This document shows positions 25,575-33,060 of a stretch of DNA of 33,761 nucleotides, piece after piece. This DNA is from Candidatus Tepidiaquacellales bacterium UBA2330 (GTDB taxonomy: Bacteria > Bacteroidota > Ignavibacteria > Tepidaquicellales > Tepidaquicellaceae), in NCBI GenBank assembly GCA_002344965.1, contig DDUU01000022.1, positions 1 through 33,761 on the forward strand. The letters are read 5' to 3'. The translations under genes were made by a program, and so were the position numbers. The notes under the pieces were generated by a model. The model was not told the DNA's origin, ran no database searches, and worked only from the letters and a program-made list of their open reading frames with translations. Numbering within the stretch: the stretch's first letter is position 1; each line of letters starts with the position of its first letter.

Positions 25575-27242
25575 ATGAAAAAGAAACTATTTATTTTATT
25601 CGTAATGCTATTAGCATTAGGGGCTGCTGAAACTCATTCTGCAGTGGATTCAACAACTATGAATTCAAGCAGTATTAGCAGCAATATAACATTGTCTAGA
25701 TCTACAACCTATATAATGAAAGGTTATAATTACGTAAAAAGCGGGGCAACATTAACAATTGAAGCAGGAACAAAAATCTTCGGAGATTTTGAAACAAAAG
25801 GAACACTTATCATCGAGAGAGACGGAAAGATCTATGCTAACGGAAACGCAAATGATCCGATATTATTTACAAGCGACAGACCTGTCGGTCAGAGAAACGC
25901 CGGAGACTGGGGCGGAATTATTATATTAGGCAGATCAGGTATTAATACATCTACCGGTGTTGACTCAGCTGAGATTGAAGGATTCGGGGCAGGACTCGGT
26001 CCTGTTTACGGAGGTCAGCCGAGAATTGATGATGACAGCTCCGGTGTATTCAGATTTGTAAGAATCGAATTTCCGGGAATAAATCTGACCGGTATTTCGG
26101 GAAATGAGATCAATGGTCTTACTATGGGCGGAGTCGGAAACAGAACGGTTATTGAATATGTGCAGGTAAGTTATTGCGGTGACGATTCCTTTGAATGGTT
26201 TGGAGGAAATGTGAACTGCAGAAACTTAGTTTCATACAAAGCAATTGATGATGACTGGGACTGTGATAACGGATTCAGGGGAAACATACAGTTTGGATTC
26301 AGCATAAGAGACAGTGCACTGGCAGACGTGAGCTCATCTAACGGATTTGAAATTGATAATAATAATAATTCACCTTCAAACTTTTACGCTCCCAGGACAA
26401 GACCAATATTCTCGAATATGACAGTTATAGGACCATTTATAACAACATCAAATGTAGTTAATCCGTTGTTTCAAAGAGGCGGACATTTAAGAAGAAATAA
26501 TCTTGCAAATATTTACAACTCGATAATAATGGGATGGAGAGTCGGATTCAGATTTGACGGTTCGGGTGTTGGAAATGCCGCTGCATCGGATTCTATGCAA
26601 ATTAGAAATAATATTATGGCGGGTAATCTCAGACTTGCCGACAGTACAGGTACTGGTTCATTCGCGCCGCATGTATGGCTTCAGACCGGTTCATTCCAAA
26701 ATACAATTTTTTCAGATAACAGTTCTGTAATGTTAAATTCTCCTTTTAGCATTTATCCTGACGTCCCTTTGCCGGCGAACAATGTAAACTACTGGATGCC
26801 TATGGGCGGATCTCCGGCATTGTCGGGCGCTTCTTTCTCTAATCCAAATCTTACAGGATTTGTAAACGTTTCTTTCAGAGGAGCATTCGGAACAGATAAC
26901 TGGACTTCAGGATGGACACAATTTAATCCCAGAAACTATGAAATTATTGGAATAAATCAGATAACATCTGTAGTTCCTGAGAGTTTTTCACTCGAGCAAA
27001 ACTATCCGAATCCGTTCAATCCCAACACAATTATTAAGTTTAGTTTAACTTCTCAGAATAACGTACTTTTAAAAATATATGATGTTCTTGGCAATGAAGT
27101 TATGACGTTGGTAAATCAAAAACTGAGCCCGGGTAGCTATAACTATGAATTTAATGCAAGCGGACTTTCCAGCGGAGTTTATTTTTACAGACTGCAGGCA
27201 GGAAATTTCAGCGAAGTCAAAAAAATGACATTATTAAAATAA
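25575..27242 (+). CDS. Secreted beta-helix-like protein with T9SS type A sorting domain
   Basis: A 555-residue exported protein. The signal peptide is MKKKLFILFVMLLALGAAE up to HSA. The body has repeating short strands ending in Gly/Asn turns (SGATLTIEAGTKIFGD, GTLIIERDGKIYANG, NDPILFTSDRP, GDWGGIIILGRSGI), typical of a right-handed parallel beta-helix. Then come EGFGAGLGPVYGGQP, LTGISGNEINGLTMGGVG and YCGDDSFEWFGGNVNC. The C-terminal 85 residues are a T9SS type A domain starting FSLEQNYPNPFNPNTIIKF and ending SGVYFYRLQAGNFSEVKKM. So it is exported across the outer membrane and probably anchored there. It sits 31 bases after the TonB receptor and is a close paralogue of the gene at 28320. Function unknown. 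Confidence 0.85.
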   Translation: MKKKLFILFVMLLALGAAETHSAVDSTTMNSSSISSNITLSRSTTYIMKGYNYVKSGATLTIEAGTKIFGDFETKGTLIIERDGKIYANGNANDPILFTSDRPVGQRNAGDWGGIIILGRSGINTSTGVDSAEIEGFGAGLGPVYGGQPRIDDDSSGVFRFVRIEFPGINLTGISGNEINGLTMGGVGNRTVIEYVQVSYCGDDSFEWFGGNVNCRNLVSYKAIDDDWDCDNGFRGNIQFGFSIRDSALADVSSSNGFEIDNNNNSPSNFYAPRTRPIFSNMTVIGPFITTSNVVNPLFQRGGHLRRNNLANIYNSIIMGWRVGFRFDGSGVGNAAASDSMQIRNNIMAGNLRLADSTGTGSFAPHVWLQTGSFQNTIFSDNSSVMLNSPFSIYPDVPLPANNVNYWMPMGGSPALSGASFSNPNLTGFVNVSFRGAFGTDNWTSGWTQFNPRNYEIIGINQITSVVPESFSLEQNYPNPFNPNTIIKFSLTSQNNVLLKIYDVLGNEVMTLVNQKLSPGSYNYEFNASGLSSGVYFYRLQAGNFSEVKKMTLLK

Positions 27243-27299
27243 GCACAATGCGGTCTTACTGATTTTAACTTAGAATTGAAATTCGAAACAGAAAATTAT

Positions 27300-27331
27300 C
27301 AGCCGGAAAAATTGATCCGGCTGTTTTTTTT
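27300..27331 (+). terminator. Terminator after the beta-helix T9SS gene
   Basis: Perfect 8-bp stem CAGCCGGA (27300-27307) and TCCGGCTG (27316-27323) followed by eight T. It ends the TonB receptor-beta-helix unit. Confidence 0.9.
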
Positions 27332-27388
27332 ATATTTTAATTTATGATTTAATAAAAATTAATTAACGTTTTCATTAATCAGTAAAAC

Positions 27389-27396
27389 TATTTTTG
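27389..27396 (+). promoter_or_regulatory. Candidate -7 box of the metallophosphoesterase gene
   Basis: TATTTTTG is a perfect TAnnTTTG match 16 bases before the ATG at 27412. No clear TTTG stands at the right distance upstream, so confidence is moderate. Confidence 0.4.
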
Positions 27397-27411
27397 AAAT
27401 AAAAAACAAAT

Positions 27412-28131
27412 ATGAAAATGTATATAAACACTTTGATAGTTTCAGATATTCATCTCGGCTCACCTGTAGCAAGGCCAAAAGAAGTGTTAGAACTGCTCCA
27501 GGGATTTAACTTCAAACGCCTGATTCTCCTTGGCGATATATTCGATGATTTAAATTTTAAGAGACTGAAGAAGGAACATTGGAATCTTCTCTCATATATT
27601 AGAAAACTTTCAAATCCGGGAAAAAATATTGAAGTTGTATGGGTGGAAGGAAATCATGATGAAGGATTGATTGATAAGCTCTCGCATCTTATCGGCATTG
27701 AGGCATATTCTGAATATGAATTTGAGATCAGCGGAAATAAAATAATTGCCGTACACGGTCATCAGTTTGACAGATTCCTGAATGAGAATATTTTTATCAG
27801 TAATATTTCTTCCTTTATATATAATAAGATACAGAAGTATGACAGGGAAAATCAGGCGTTATCAAGATTCATAAAAAGAAAAAGCAAAGGCTGGCTGAGA
27901 CTTTCACATAAAGTAGCGGACAGCGCAATAGAGTATGCTAAGAAAAAAAACAGGGACACCGTGATCTGCGGTCACACTCATCAGATACTTCAAAAGAATA
28001 CCGGAGGTATAAAATATTTTAACACAGGCTGCTGGACTGATATTCCCTCAACTTACATCACTATTGATTTTGAAGGGAATGTAAGAATAAGCGAATTCTT
28101 TGAACTTGAAAAATTAAAACTTGCATCATAA
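27412..28131 (+). CDS. Calcineurin-like metallophosphoesterase (LpxH-like)
   Basis: A 239-residue two-metal phosphoesterase. Motifs in order: LIVSDIHLGSP (D12, H14), LILLGDIFDD, VWVEGNHDEG, IIAVHGHQFD and VICGHTHQILQK, i.e. all metal ligands. The layout resembles UDP-2,3-diacylglucosamine diphosphatases (LpxH) and their relatives, and the FNTGCWTDIPSTYI tail is also seen there. A lipid-A role is possible but unproven; no other lpx gene adjoins. A second ATG at 27418 is possible. It lies alone between the two paralogous beta-helix genes, behind a terminator and with its own -7 box. Confidence 0.85.
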   Translation: MKMYINTLIVSDIHLGSPVARPKEVLELLQGFNFKRLILLGDIFDDLNFKRLKKEHWNLLSYIRKLSNPGKNIEVVWVEGNHDEGLIDKLSHLIGIEAYSEYEFEISGNKIIAVHGHQFDRFLNENIFISNISSFIYNKIQKYDRENQALSRFIKRKSKGWLRLSHKVADSAIEYAKKKNRDTVICGHTHQILQKNTGGIKYFNTGCWTDIPSTYITIDFEGNVRISEFFELEKLKLAS

Positions 28132-28226
28132 AACCTTGTTCCAAACTTTTTAAATTAACCCTCTTCGGTAAACCAAAAAGCGCTTTCAATCCATTTTTAT
28201 AATTTAGTAATAATCCGGTAACAAAA

Positions 28227-28271
28227 TTTACACTTCCATTAAGCTGAATTCATATTCGGTTTTTATCTTTG
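28227..28271 (+). promoter_or_regulatory. Candidate promoter of the dockerin-bearing beta-helix gene
   Basis: TATCTTTG at 28264-28271 is a perfect TAnnTTTG box. TTTACA at 28227-28232 lies exactly 37 bases upstream, the same spacing as at the TonB receptor promoter (22704/22741). The box overlaps the longer possible start at 28269, so translation must start at 28320. Confidence 0.5.
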
Positions 28272-28319
28272 TATAGATTTTTAAAAAATTTATTAACTAT
28301 AAAACTCAGAGGAGAAAAA

Positions 28320-30230
28320 ATGCAGTCAGTTTTAAAAATTATCTTAATTGCAATATTGTTTCTTTCGGTTAAAACAACATCTGCAGTTACAGATTCTGTG
28401 ACTTTAAATTCTGCCAATATCACAGGGCTTGTAACATTGAACCGGACTACAACATATTTAATGAAAGGTTATAATAATGTATTGAGCGGAGGGAAGTTAG
28501 TAATTCCCGAAGGAACAGTAATAAAAGGAGATTTCGAGACAAAGGGAACTTTGATTATTCAAAGAGGAGGAATCATTTATGCAAACGGAACTAAGGATAA
28601 TCCGATTATTTTTACAAGTGAGAGACCTGCAGGACTTAGAGCAACCGGCGACTGGGGGGGAATAATCATTTTAGGTAGATCAGCTATTAATACTTCTACA
28701 GGTCTTGACTCAGCAGAGATAGAAGGATTCGGTCCGGGACTCGGACCAATCTACGGAGGTCAGCCTGTAATAAATGATGACAGCTCCGGCGTATTCAGAT
28801 ATGTAAGGCTTGAATTTCCCGGAGTAAATCTAACAGGAATCTCCGGTAACGAAATCAACGGACTCACAATGGGCGGTGTCGGAAGCAGGACGGTGATTGA
28901 ATATGTTATGGTGAGTTACTGTGGTGATGACGCATTTGAGTGGTTCGGAGGAAATGTTAATTGTAAATATCTGATAGCTTATAAAACTCTTGATGATGAC
29001 TGGGATTGTGATAACGGATACAGAGGAAGAGTTCAGTTCGGACTGAGCGTCAGAGATAAAGACATTGCCGACATAAGTTCTTCAAACGGATTTGAGATTG
29101 ATAACAACAACAATTCACCGTCAAATACAAACGGTCCAAGGACAAGACCTATATTTTCAAATATGACAGTAGTCGGTCCGTTTGAAACTACGTCAACTAC
29201 TGTAAATCCATTGTTTCAAAGAGGCGGTCATCTGAGAAGAAATATGCAGGCTTGTATATACAATTCTTTAATAATGGGTTGGAGAACCGGGATCAGATTT
29301 GACGGATCCGGAGTCTGTAATGATGCAAACGACGGAACGGTTCAGTTAAGAGATAATATTTTTTCAGGGAACCTAACGCTTGCGGACCAAACCGGAGGTA
29401 CTGTAATTCCTGATCCGGTTTCATACATAAACACATGGAATACTTCCTATACAAACAATACAGATGTACAGCTTACAAGTCCGTTTAACATTTATCCGGA
29501 TCCAGCGTCGAGCTCAGTAAATCACTGGATGCCCGTTGGCGGCTCTCCTGCATTATCCGGGGCAGGTTTTGCGAATCCAAATTTAGCCGGATTTGAAACC
29601 GTTTCTTTCAGAGGAGCATTTGGAACAAATAACTGGTCACTTGTATGGTCACAGTTTAATCCAATAAATTACAACTTACCAGTTCCATCTGATTTCAACG
29701 TTACGGTAATACCGGAAGCATTTTTAAATATATCTACAGGTCAGTTAAATTCAGCTGATACAATAAGAGTAAAACTGCGACAGAATTTTGCACCTTTTAA
29801 TGTTGTCGATTCGGCGAAAGCAGTTATAAATCAGGTTACTTTTACAGGCACTTTTATTTTTAACAACGCGCCATCCGGCACTTATTATCTGCAGGTAATT
29901 CACAGAAATTCATTAGAGACATGGAGTAAATCAGGCGGAGAATCTTTTACTCAGGGAGGAGTAAACAATTTCAATTTCACAACAGCGGGATCACAGGCAT
30001 TCGGAAGCAATCAGGTTTTAAGATTGGGAAAACACTGTATGTGGAGCGGAGATGTAGATCAGGACGGTATAATAGATATTAATGATGCATCAATAACAGA
30101 TAATGATATATTTAATTTTACAACTGGTTACGTAAGATCGGATGTAAACGGAGATGATATTGTAGATCTGGCTGATGTTTCTACTGTAGATAACAACAGC
30201 TCATTCTTTTTAGCAGTGATAAGACCCTAA
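28320..30230 (+). CDS. Secreted beta-helix-like protein with dockerin-like C-terminal tail
   Basis: A 636-residue exported protein, paralogue of the gene at 25575. The ATG at 28320 is fixed by AGAGGAG 5 bases upstream and by the promoter at 28264. Signal peptide MQSVLKIILIAILFLSV up to TTSA. The beta-helix body shares long blocks with its paralogue (SGISGNEINGLTMGG-type, ETKGTLII, GDWGGIIILGRS, YCGDDAFEWFGGNVNC). The tail differs: instead of a T9SS domain it has a beta-sandwich-like segment (IRVKLRQNFAPFNVVDSAKA, GTYYLQVIHRNSLETWS) and then two dockerin-type EF-hand loops, GDVDQDGIIDINDASITDN and SDVNGDDIVDLADVSTVDN. No YPNPFNP motif is present, so it may be held at the surface by a partner rather than by its own sorting domain. 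Confidence 0.85.
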   Translation: MQSVLKIILIAILFLSVKTTSAVTDSVTLNSANITGLVTLNRTTTYLMKGYNNVLSGGKLVIPEGTVIKGDFETKGTLIIQRGGIIYANGTKDNPIIFTSERPAGLRATGDWGGIIILGRSAINTSTGLDSAEIEGFGPGLGPIYGGQPVINDDSSGVFRYVRLEFPGVNLTGISGNEINGLTMGGVGSRTVIEYVMVSYCGDDAFEWFGGNVNCKYLIAYKTLDDDWDCDNGYRGRVQFGLSVRDKDIADISSSNGFEIDNNNNSPSNTNGPRTRPIFSNMTVVGPFETTSTTVNPLFQRGGHLRRNMQACIYNSLIMGWRTGIRFDGSGVCNDANDGTVQLRDNIFSGNLTLADQTGGTVIPDPVSYINTWNTSYTNNTDVQLTSPFNIYPDPASSSVNHWMPVGGSPALSGAGFANPNLAGFETVSFRGAFGTNNWSLVWSQFNPINYNLPVPSDFNVTVIPEAFLNISTGQLNSADTIRVKLRQNFAPFNVVDSAKAVINQVTFTGTFIFNNAPSGTYYLQVIHRNSLETWSKSGGESFTQGGVNNFNFTTAGSQAFGSNQVLRLGKHCMWSGDVDQDGIIDINDASITDNDIFNFTTGYVRSDVNGDDIVDLADVSTVDNNSSFFLAVIRP

Positions 30231-30252
30231 GCTAACGCTTAGTTAATAGATG

Positions 30253-30294
30253 GAATGCAGAGAAGGATGAGTTCCTTTTCTGCGTTCTTTATAT
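30253..30294 (+). terminator. Terminator after the dockerin-bearing gene
   Basis: A 15-bp stem GAATGCAGAGAAGGA (30253-30267) with TCCTTTTCTGCGTTC (30273-30287), loop TGAGT, two G-T pairs, followed by a T-rich tract (TTTATATTT). It separates this gene from the following cohesin-like gene. Confidence 0.75.
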
Positions 30295-30342
30295 TTATTT
30301 CAGTTTTTAAATTTTATTTTTTATTAACTTTAATTTATTAAA

Positions 30343-31200
30343 ATGATCATTCGAAAATACTTAATTTTATTAATTCTAACCATAATTTCATTTAATGAAT
30401 CGTATTCGCAGAATCCTGAATACACTTTGACAGCAAAAAATTTTAACAGACAGGCGGCTGATTCACTAACTTTTGAAGTATATCTTCACCATACAAATTC
30501 CGGATCTGTAAGTCAGTTTCAGTATGCATCCGGTCAGTACTTTTTTCTGTTCAACCCGGCTATTGCAAACGGAGGAACACTTACATACAGAATAATAGGA
30601 TCAGGATTACCACAAAATCAAATACCGAGAAATCCAACAGTTTTTAATAATGAGCTAAGACTGGCAGGTAATGCAACAGTAGGACAGGGAAACGGATTTA
30701 TACTTTCATCAGTGACTCCGGGCACTTTGATTGTTAAAATGAGCTTAAAGACTACCGCATCTTCATTTGCTCCGGGAGTAAATCTTGATCTTCAATGGAA
30801 GAATGCTCCGGGTCCCGGATTTTATACAAGAATTTATGCATATGTGAATATGCTGAATACAGAAGTTACAACTCCTGCAAACCATTTTATAGATACAGCA
30901 ACGGTTTCAGTAAATCAGATATCACAGACAGTGCCTTCTAATTATGATCTAAAGCAGAATTATCCAAACCCGTTTAACCCTTCTACAAAAATTAATTTTG
31001 CAATCCCAAAGACGGGAAATGTCAGTTTGAAAATTTTTGACATAGCCGGTAAGGAGGTTGCAAATCTTTTAAATGAAGTTCTTCCTCCGGGTGAATATGA
31101 ATATAAATTTAACGCTGAGAATTTATCTTCCGGTGCATATTTCTATATTTTAAGATCAGGACAGTTTAGTCAGACCAGTAGGATGATGATTCTGAAATGA
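30343..31200 (+). CDS. Secreted cohesin-like beta-sandwich protein with T9SS type A sorting domain
   Basis: A 285-residue exported protein. The signal peptide is hydrophobic and ends ESYSQ. The body, residues about 23-190, reads like a cohesin-type immunoglobulin-like sandwich: DSLTFEVYLHHTNSGSVSQFQYASG, FFLFNPAIANGGTLTYRI, VTPGTLIVKMSLKT (compare the cohesin pattern of a property stated, a linear stretch, and a final VTPGTL strand). The C-terminus is a T9SS type A domain with YDLKQNYPNPFNPSTKINF through YFYILRSGQFSQTSRMMI. So it should be exported by type IX secretion. It follows the dockerin-bearing gene directly. Calling the sandwich a true cohesin is a hypothesis; similar sandwiches are common in this group. 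Confidence 0.75.
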   Translation: MIIRKYLILLILTIISFNESYSQNPEYTLTAKNFNRQAADSLTFEVYLHHTNSGSVSQFQYASGQYFFLFNPAIANGGTLTYRIIGSGLPQNQIPRNPTVFNNELRLAGNATVGQGNGFILSSVTPGTLIVKMSLKTTASSFAPGVNLDLQWKNAPGPGFYTRIYAYVNMLNTEVTTPANHFIDTATVSVNQISQTVPSNYDLKQNYPNPFNPSTKINFAIPKTGNVSLKIFDIAGKEVANLLNEVLPPGEYEYKFNAENLSSGAYFYILRSGQFSQTSRMMILK

Positions 31201-31261
31201 AATTATGTTAAGGCATTAGAATACAGACTTTCAATAATTAATAATCCGGTCTTTAACTTAT

Positions 31262-31291
31262 AAAACAAGGGATCATCTTCCCTTGTTTTTT
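31262..31291 (+). terminator. Terminator after the cohesin-like gene
   Basis: Perfect 11-bp stem AAAACAAGGGA (31262-31272) and TCCCTTGTTTT (31279-31289), loop TCATCT, continuing into T. It separates the surface-protein region from the arsenic unit. Confidence 0.85.
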
Positions 31292-31309
31292 AGTGCATTA
31301 AAAAAAGAG

Positions 31310-31347
31310 TTTGACTTTAAATTAATTCATCGTATATTTGCGATAAA
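31310..31347 (+). promoter_or_regulatory. arsR promoter with overlapping operator palindrome
   Basis: TTTG at 31310-31313, a 19-base spacer and TATATTTG at 31333-31340 form a textbook Bacteroidetes promoter. An imperfect inverted repeat with 9-bp arms, TTCATCGTA (31326-31334) and TGCGATAAA (31339-31347), 7 of 9 paired, covers the -7 box. This is where an ArsR dimer would block transcription. It lies 20-40 bases before the arsR ATG. Confidence 0.65.
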
Positions 31348-31366
31348 CAATTAAGATCATATTAAA

Positions 31367-31687
31367 ATGGCGCAGAATAAAAAAAACGAATTTGTAAGAA
31401 GCGAAATAGAGCTTGCTGAATTTGCAAAAGCGCTGAGTCATCCGGCAAGAGTGGCAATAATAAAAGCTATTGCAAAAAGAAACAGCTGTATATGCGGAGA
31501 GATTGTGGAAGTAATGCCTCTTGCTCAGTCCACAGTATCCCAGCATTTAAAAGAACTGCTGAATGCCGGTCTGATACAGGGCTCAATTGATGGAACAAAG
31601 TCATGCTACTGTATTAACAGCAGAATGTTTGAAAAATTTTCAAAAAGTATAAACAAGCTTTTTGTTATCACGCAGGATCAGGAATAA
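31367..31687 (+). CDS. arsR: ArsR-family arsenite-responsive repressor
   Basis: A 106-residue winged-helix repressor. LAEFAKALSHPARVAIIKAIAKR and STVSQHLKELLNAGLIQGSIDGTKSCYCIN give the ArsR/SmtB helix-turn-helix and wing. The metal-sensing cysteines are SCICGE (C41, C43) in the helix where ArsR proteins bind As(III), plus a second pair CYC (C80, C82) in the beta-hairpin that is not usual. In the family As(III) binding releases DNA. It lies just upstream of arsM, so methylation genes should be induced by arsenite. The promoter with an overlapping palindrome supports autoregulation. Confidence 0.92.
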   Translation: MAQNKKNEFVRSEIELAEFAKALSHPARVAIIKAIAKRNSCICGEIVEVMPLAQSTVSQHLKELLNAGLIQGSIDGTKSCYCINSRMFEKFSKSINKLFVITQDQE

Positions 31688-31696
31688 TAAAATATA

Positions 31697-31736
31697 TTGA
31701 TCAGGCAGATCAAAATTCATGTATCAAAAATTGATA
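31697..31736 (+). promoter_or_regulatory. Two perfect palindromes between arsR and arsM
   Basis: TTGATC-N5-GATCAA at 31697-31713 and TATCAA-N3-TTGATA at 31722-31736. Both contain ATCAA/TTGAT half sites, a typical pattern of ArsR-type operators. They lie in the 114-bp gap before arsM, upstream of the arsM start at 31802, and could be extra repressor sites or an internal promoter control. Confidence 0.5.
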
Positions 31737-31801
31737 TTAATATGAAACAATTTTTAACTAAGTAAGGCAAAACTAACTATATTAAAATTAAATAAATAAT
31801 A

Positions 31802-32761
31802 ATGGAAAAGACAATAAAAAAAACCGAAGAAAAACAAACTAATGAAGTAACAAAAAAAGAAACCGGCTGCTGCGGACCGGAATGCTGCACAGACAGCTCT
31901 GAAGCAACTGAAACATTGACGTATGAAAAATCTCAAAATTCAGCCGGTACAAAATCTTCCGATGAAATAAAGGAAATGGTAAAAAGAAAATACAGTGAAA
32001 TTGCGCTTCAAAGCAGAGATGATAACGCTTCTTCATGCTGCGGATCGGGAGGATGCTCTGATGAAGTATATAACATTATGACAGATGATTATGAGAATCT
32101 GAGAGGATATAACCCTGACGCGGATCTTGGATTAGGATGCGGTCTGCCTACACAGTTTGCAAAAATAAAAAAAGGCGATACTGTATTGGATCTTGGATCA
32201 GGAGCAGGAAATGACTGCTTTGTAGCAAGAGCTGAAACCGGAGAGACGGGTAAAGTGATCGGCGTAGATTTTTCAGAAGCAATGATTGCAAAAGCAAGAG
32301 TAAATGCGGAGAAAATGAAATTCAATAATATAGAATTCAGACACGGAGAAATAGAAGATCTGCCGGTTAATGATTCTTCTGTCGATGTGGTAGTGAGTAA
32401 CTGTGTGCTTAATCTTGTCCCGGAAAAACTTAATGCATTTTCTGAAATGTACAGAGTACTGAAGCCCGGAGGACATTTCAGCGTTTCAGACATTGTACTG
32501 ACCGGTGTACTTCCGGAGAAAATTCAATCTGCAGCGGCGTTTTACGCAGGATGCGTAACCGGAGCAATTCAGAAAAATGAATATATCAGTCTCCTTGAGA
32601 AGACCGGATTTGTGAATGTACAGATTCAGAAAGAAAAAATAATAAGAATACCTGATGACATTTTAAAAAAATATCTTACGGATGATGAAGTGACATTTTT
32701 TAATAATTCGGAATCAGGAATTTTTAGTATAACGGTGTATGGTGAGAAAAGTGATTATTAG
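31802..32761 (+). CDS. arsM: Arsenite S-adenosylmethionine methyltransferase (ArsM)
   Basis: Methylates As(III) using SAM, giving methylated or volatile arsenicals. 319 residues. The SAM motif is TVLDLGSGAGNDCFVA near residue 127, followed by GKVIGVDFSEAMIAKAR. The cysteines of the arsenic site are present: CCGSGGC (C79, C80, C85), SNCVLNL (C201) and AGCVTGA (C251), corresponding to the catalytic cysteines of known ArsM. Odd is an extra N-terminal stretch of about 60 residues, Lys/Glu/Thr-rich, with GCCGPECC (C23, C24, C28, C29), which family members I know do not have. It follows arsR by 114 bases and there is no clear terminator downstream. Confidence 0.92.
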   Translation: MEKTIKKTEEKQTNEVTKKETGCCGPECCTDSSEATETLTYEKSQNSAGTKSSDEIKEMVKRKYSEIALQSRDDNASSCCGSGGCSDEVYNIMTDDYENLRGYNPDADLGLGCGLPTQFAKIKKGDTVLDLGSGAGNDCFVARAETGETGKVIGVDFSEAMIAKARVNAEKMKFNNIEFRHGEIEDLPVNDSSVDVVVSNCVLNLVPEKLNAFSEMYRVLKPGGHFSVSDIVLTGVLPEKIQSAAAFYAGCVTGAIQKNEYISLLEKTGFVNVQIQKEKIIRIPDDILKKYLTDDEVTFFNNSESGIFSITVYGEKSDY

Positions 32762-32804
32762 TTTAGACAAATTTTACTTGCAGTATAACTGAAAGCTTGT
32801 TAAT

Positions 32805-32827
32805 AATGAAAGTGAAGACTTTTCATT
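32805..32827 (+). other. Hairpin downstream of arsM
   Basis: AATGAAAGT (32805-32813), loop GAAG, ACTTTTCATT (32818-32827), a stem of 9 pairs with a one-base bulge. No T-tract follows, so it is at best a weak terminator of arsM. No gene is visible in 32762-32964. Confidence 0.35.
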
Positions 32828-32918
32828 GGCTTAAACAAACTTTCAGAAAACCAATTAAGGTTCGAAAAATATAAATAGGTATAGAATGAGCCGTTAATAT
32901 GGCAATTACCTTTTAAAA

Positions 32919-32960
32919 TTTTTCTTTTCTTTTTGATACTTTTTTCTTTTCTTTTTAAAC
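32919..32960 (+). repeat. Tandem 21-bp polypyrimidine repeat beside the first CRISPR repeat
   Basis: Two consecutive copies of a 21-base unit made of T and C runs, 32919-32939 (ending GATAC) and 32940-32960 (ending AAAC), differing at a few positions. It ends 4 bases before the first CRISPR repeat. On the minus strand it is a purine run; its role, such as leader or transcription start of the array, is not known. Confidence 0.6.
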
Positions 32961-32964
32961 TACC

Positions 32965-33010
32965 GTTGTGATTTGCTTTCAAAAGTTCTTTTTACAATAT
33001 TTGTCACAGC
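32965..33010 (+). repeat. Isolated first CRISPR repeat
   Basis: A full 46-nt repeat identical to the repeats of the main array (GTTGTGATTTGCTTTCAAAA through TTTGTCACAGC), followed by a 30-nt spacer at 33011-33040. The next repeat is not at 33041 as expected but at 33361, 320 bp later. It is probably the leading repeat-spacer unit of the locus, parted from the rest by insertion or loss. Confidence 0.9.
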
Positions 33011-33060
33011 TTTGTGCGGAGACAATCATTTTCGGGAACACGAAGCAAAGATCAGAAAAA

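Noticed and set aside
33041..33058. A possible tracrRNA anti-repeat (AAGCAAAGATCAG) right after the first spacer
   Set aside because: It pairs with only about 8 bases of the repeat, then needs a 2-base bulge and 3 more pairs, and no following terminator or stem-loops are evident. Too weak to call.
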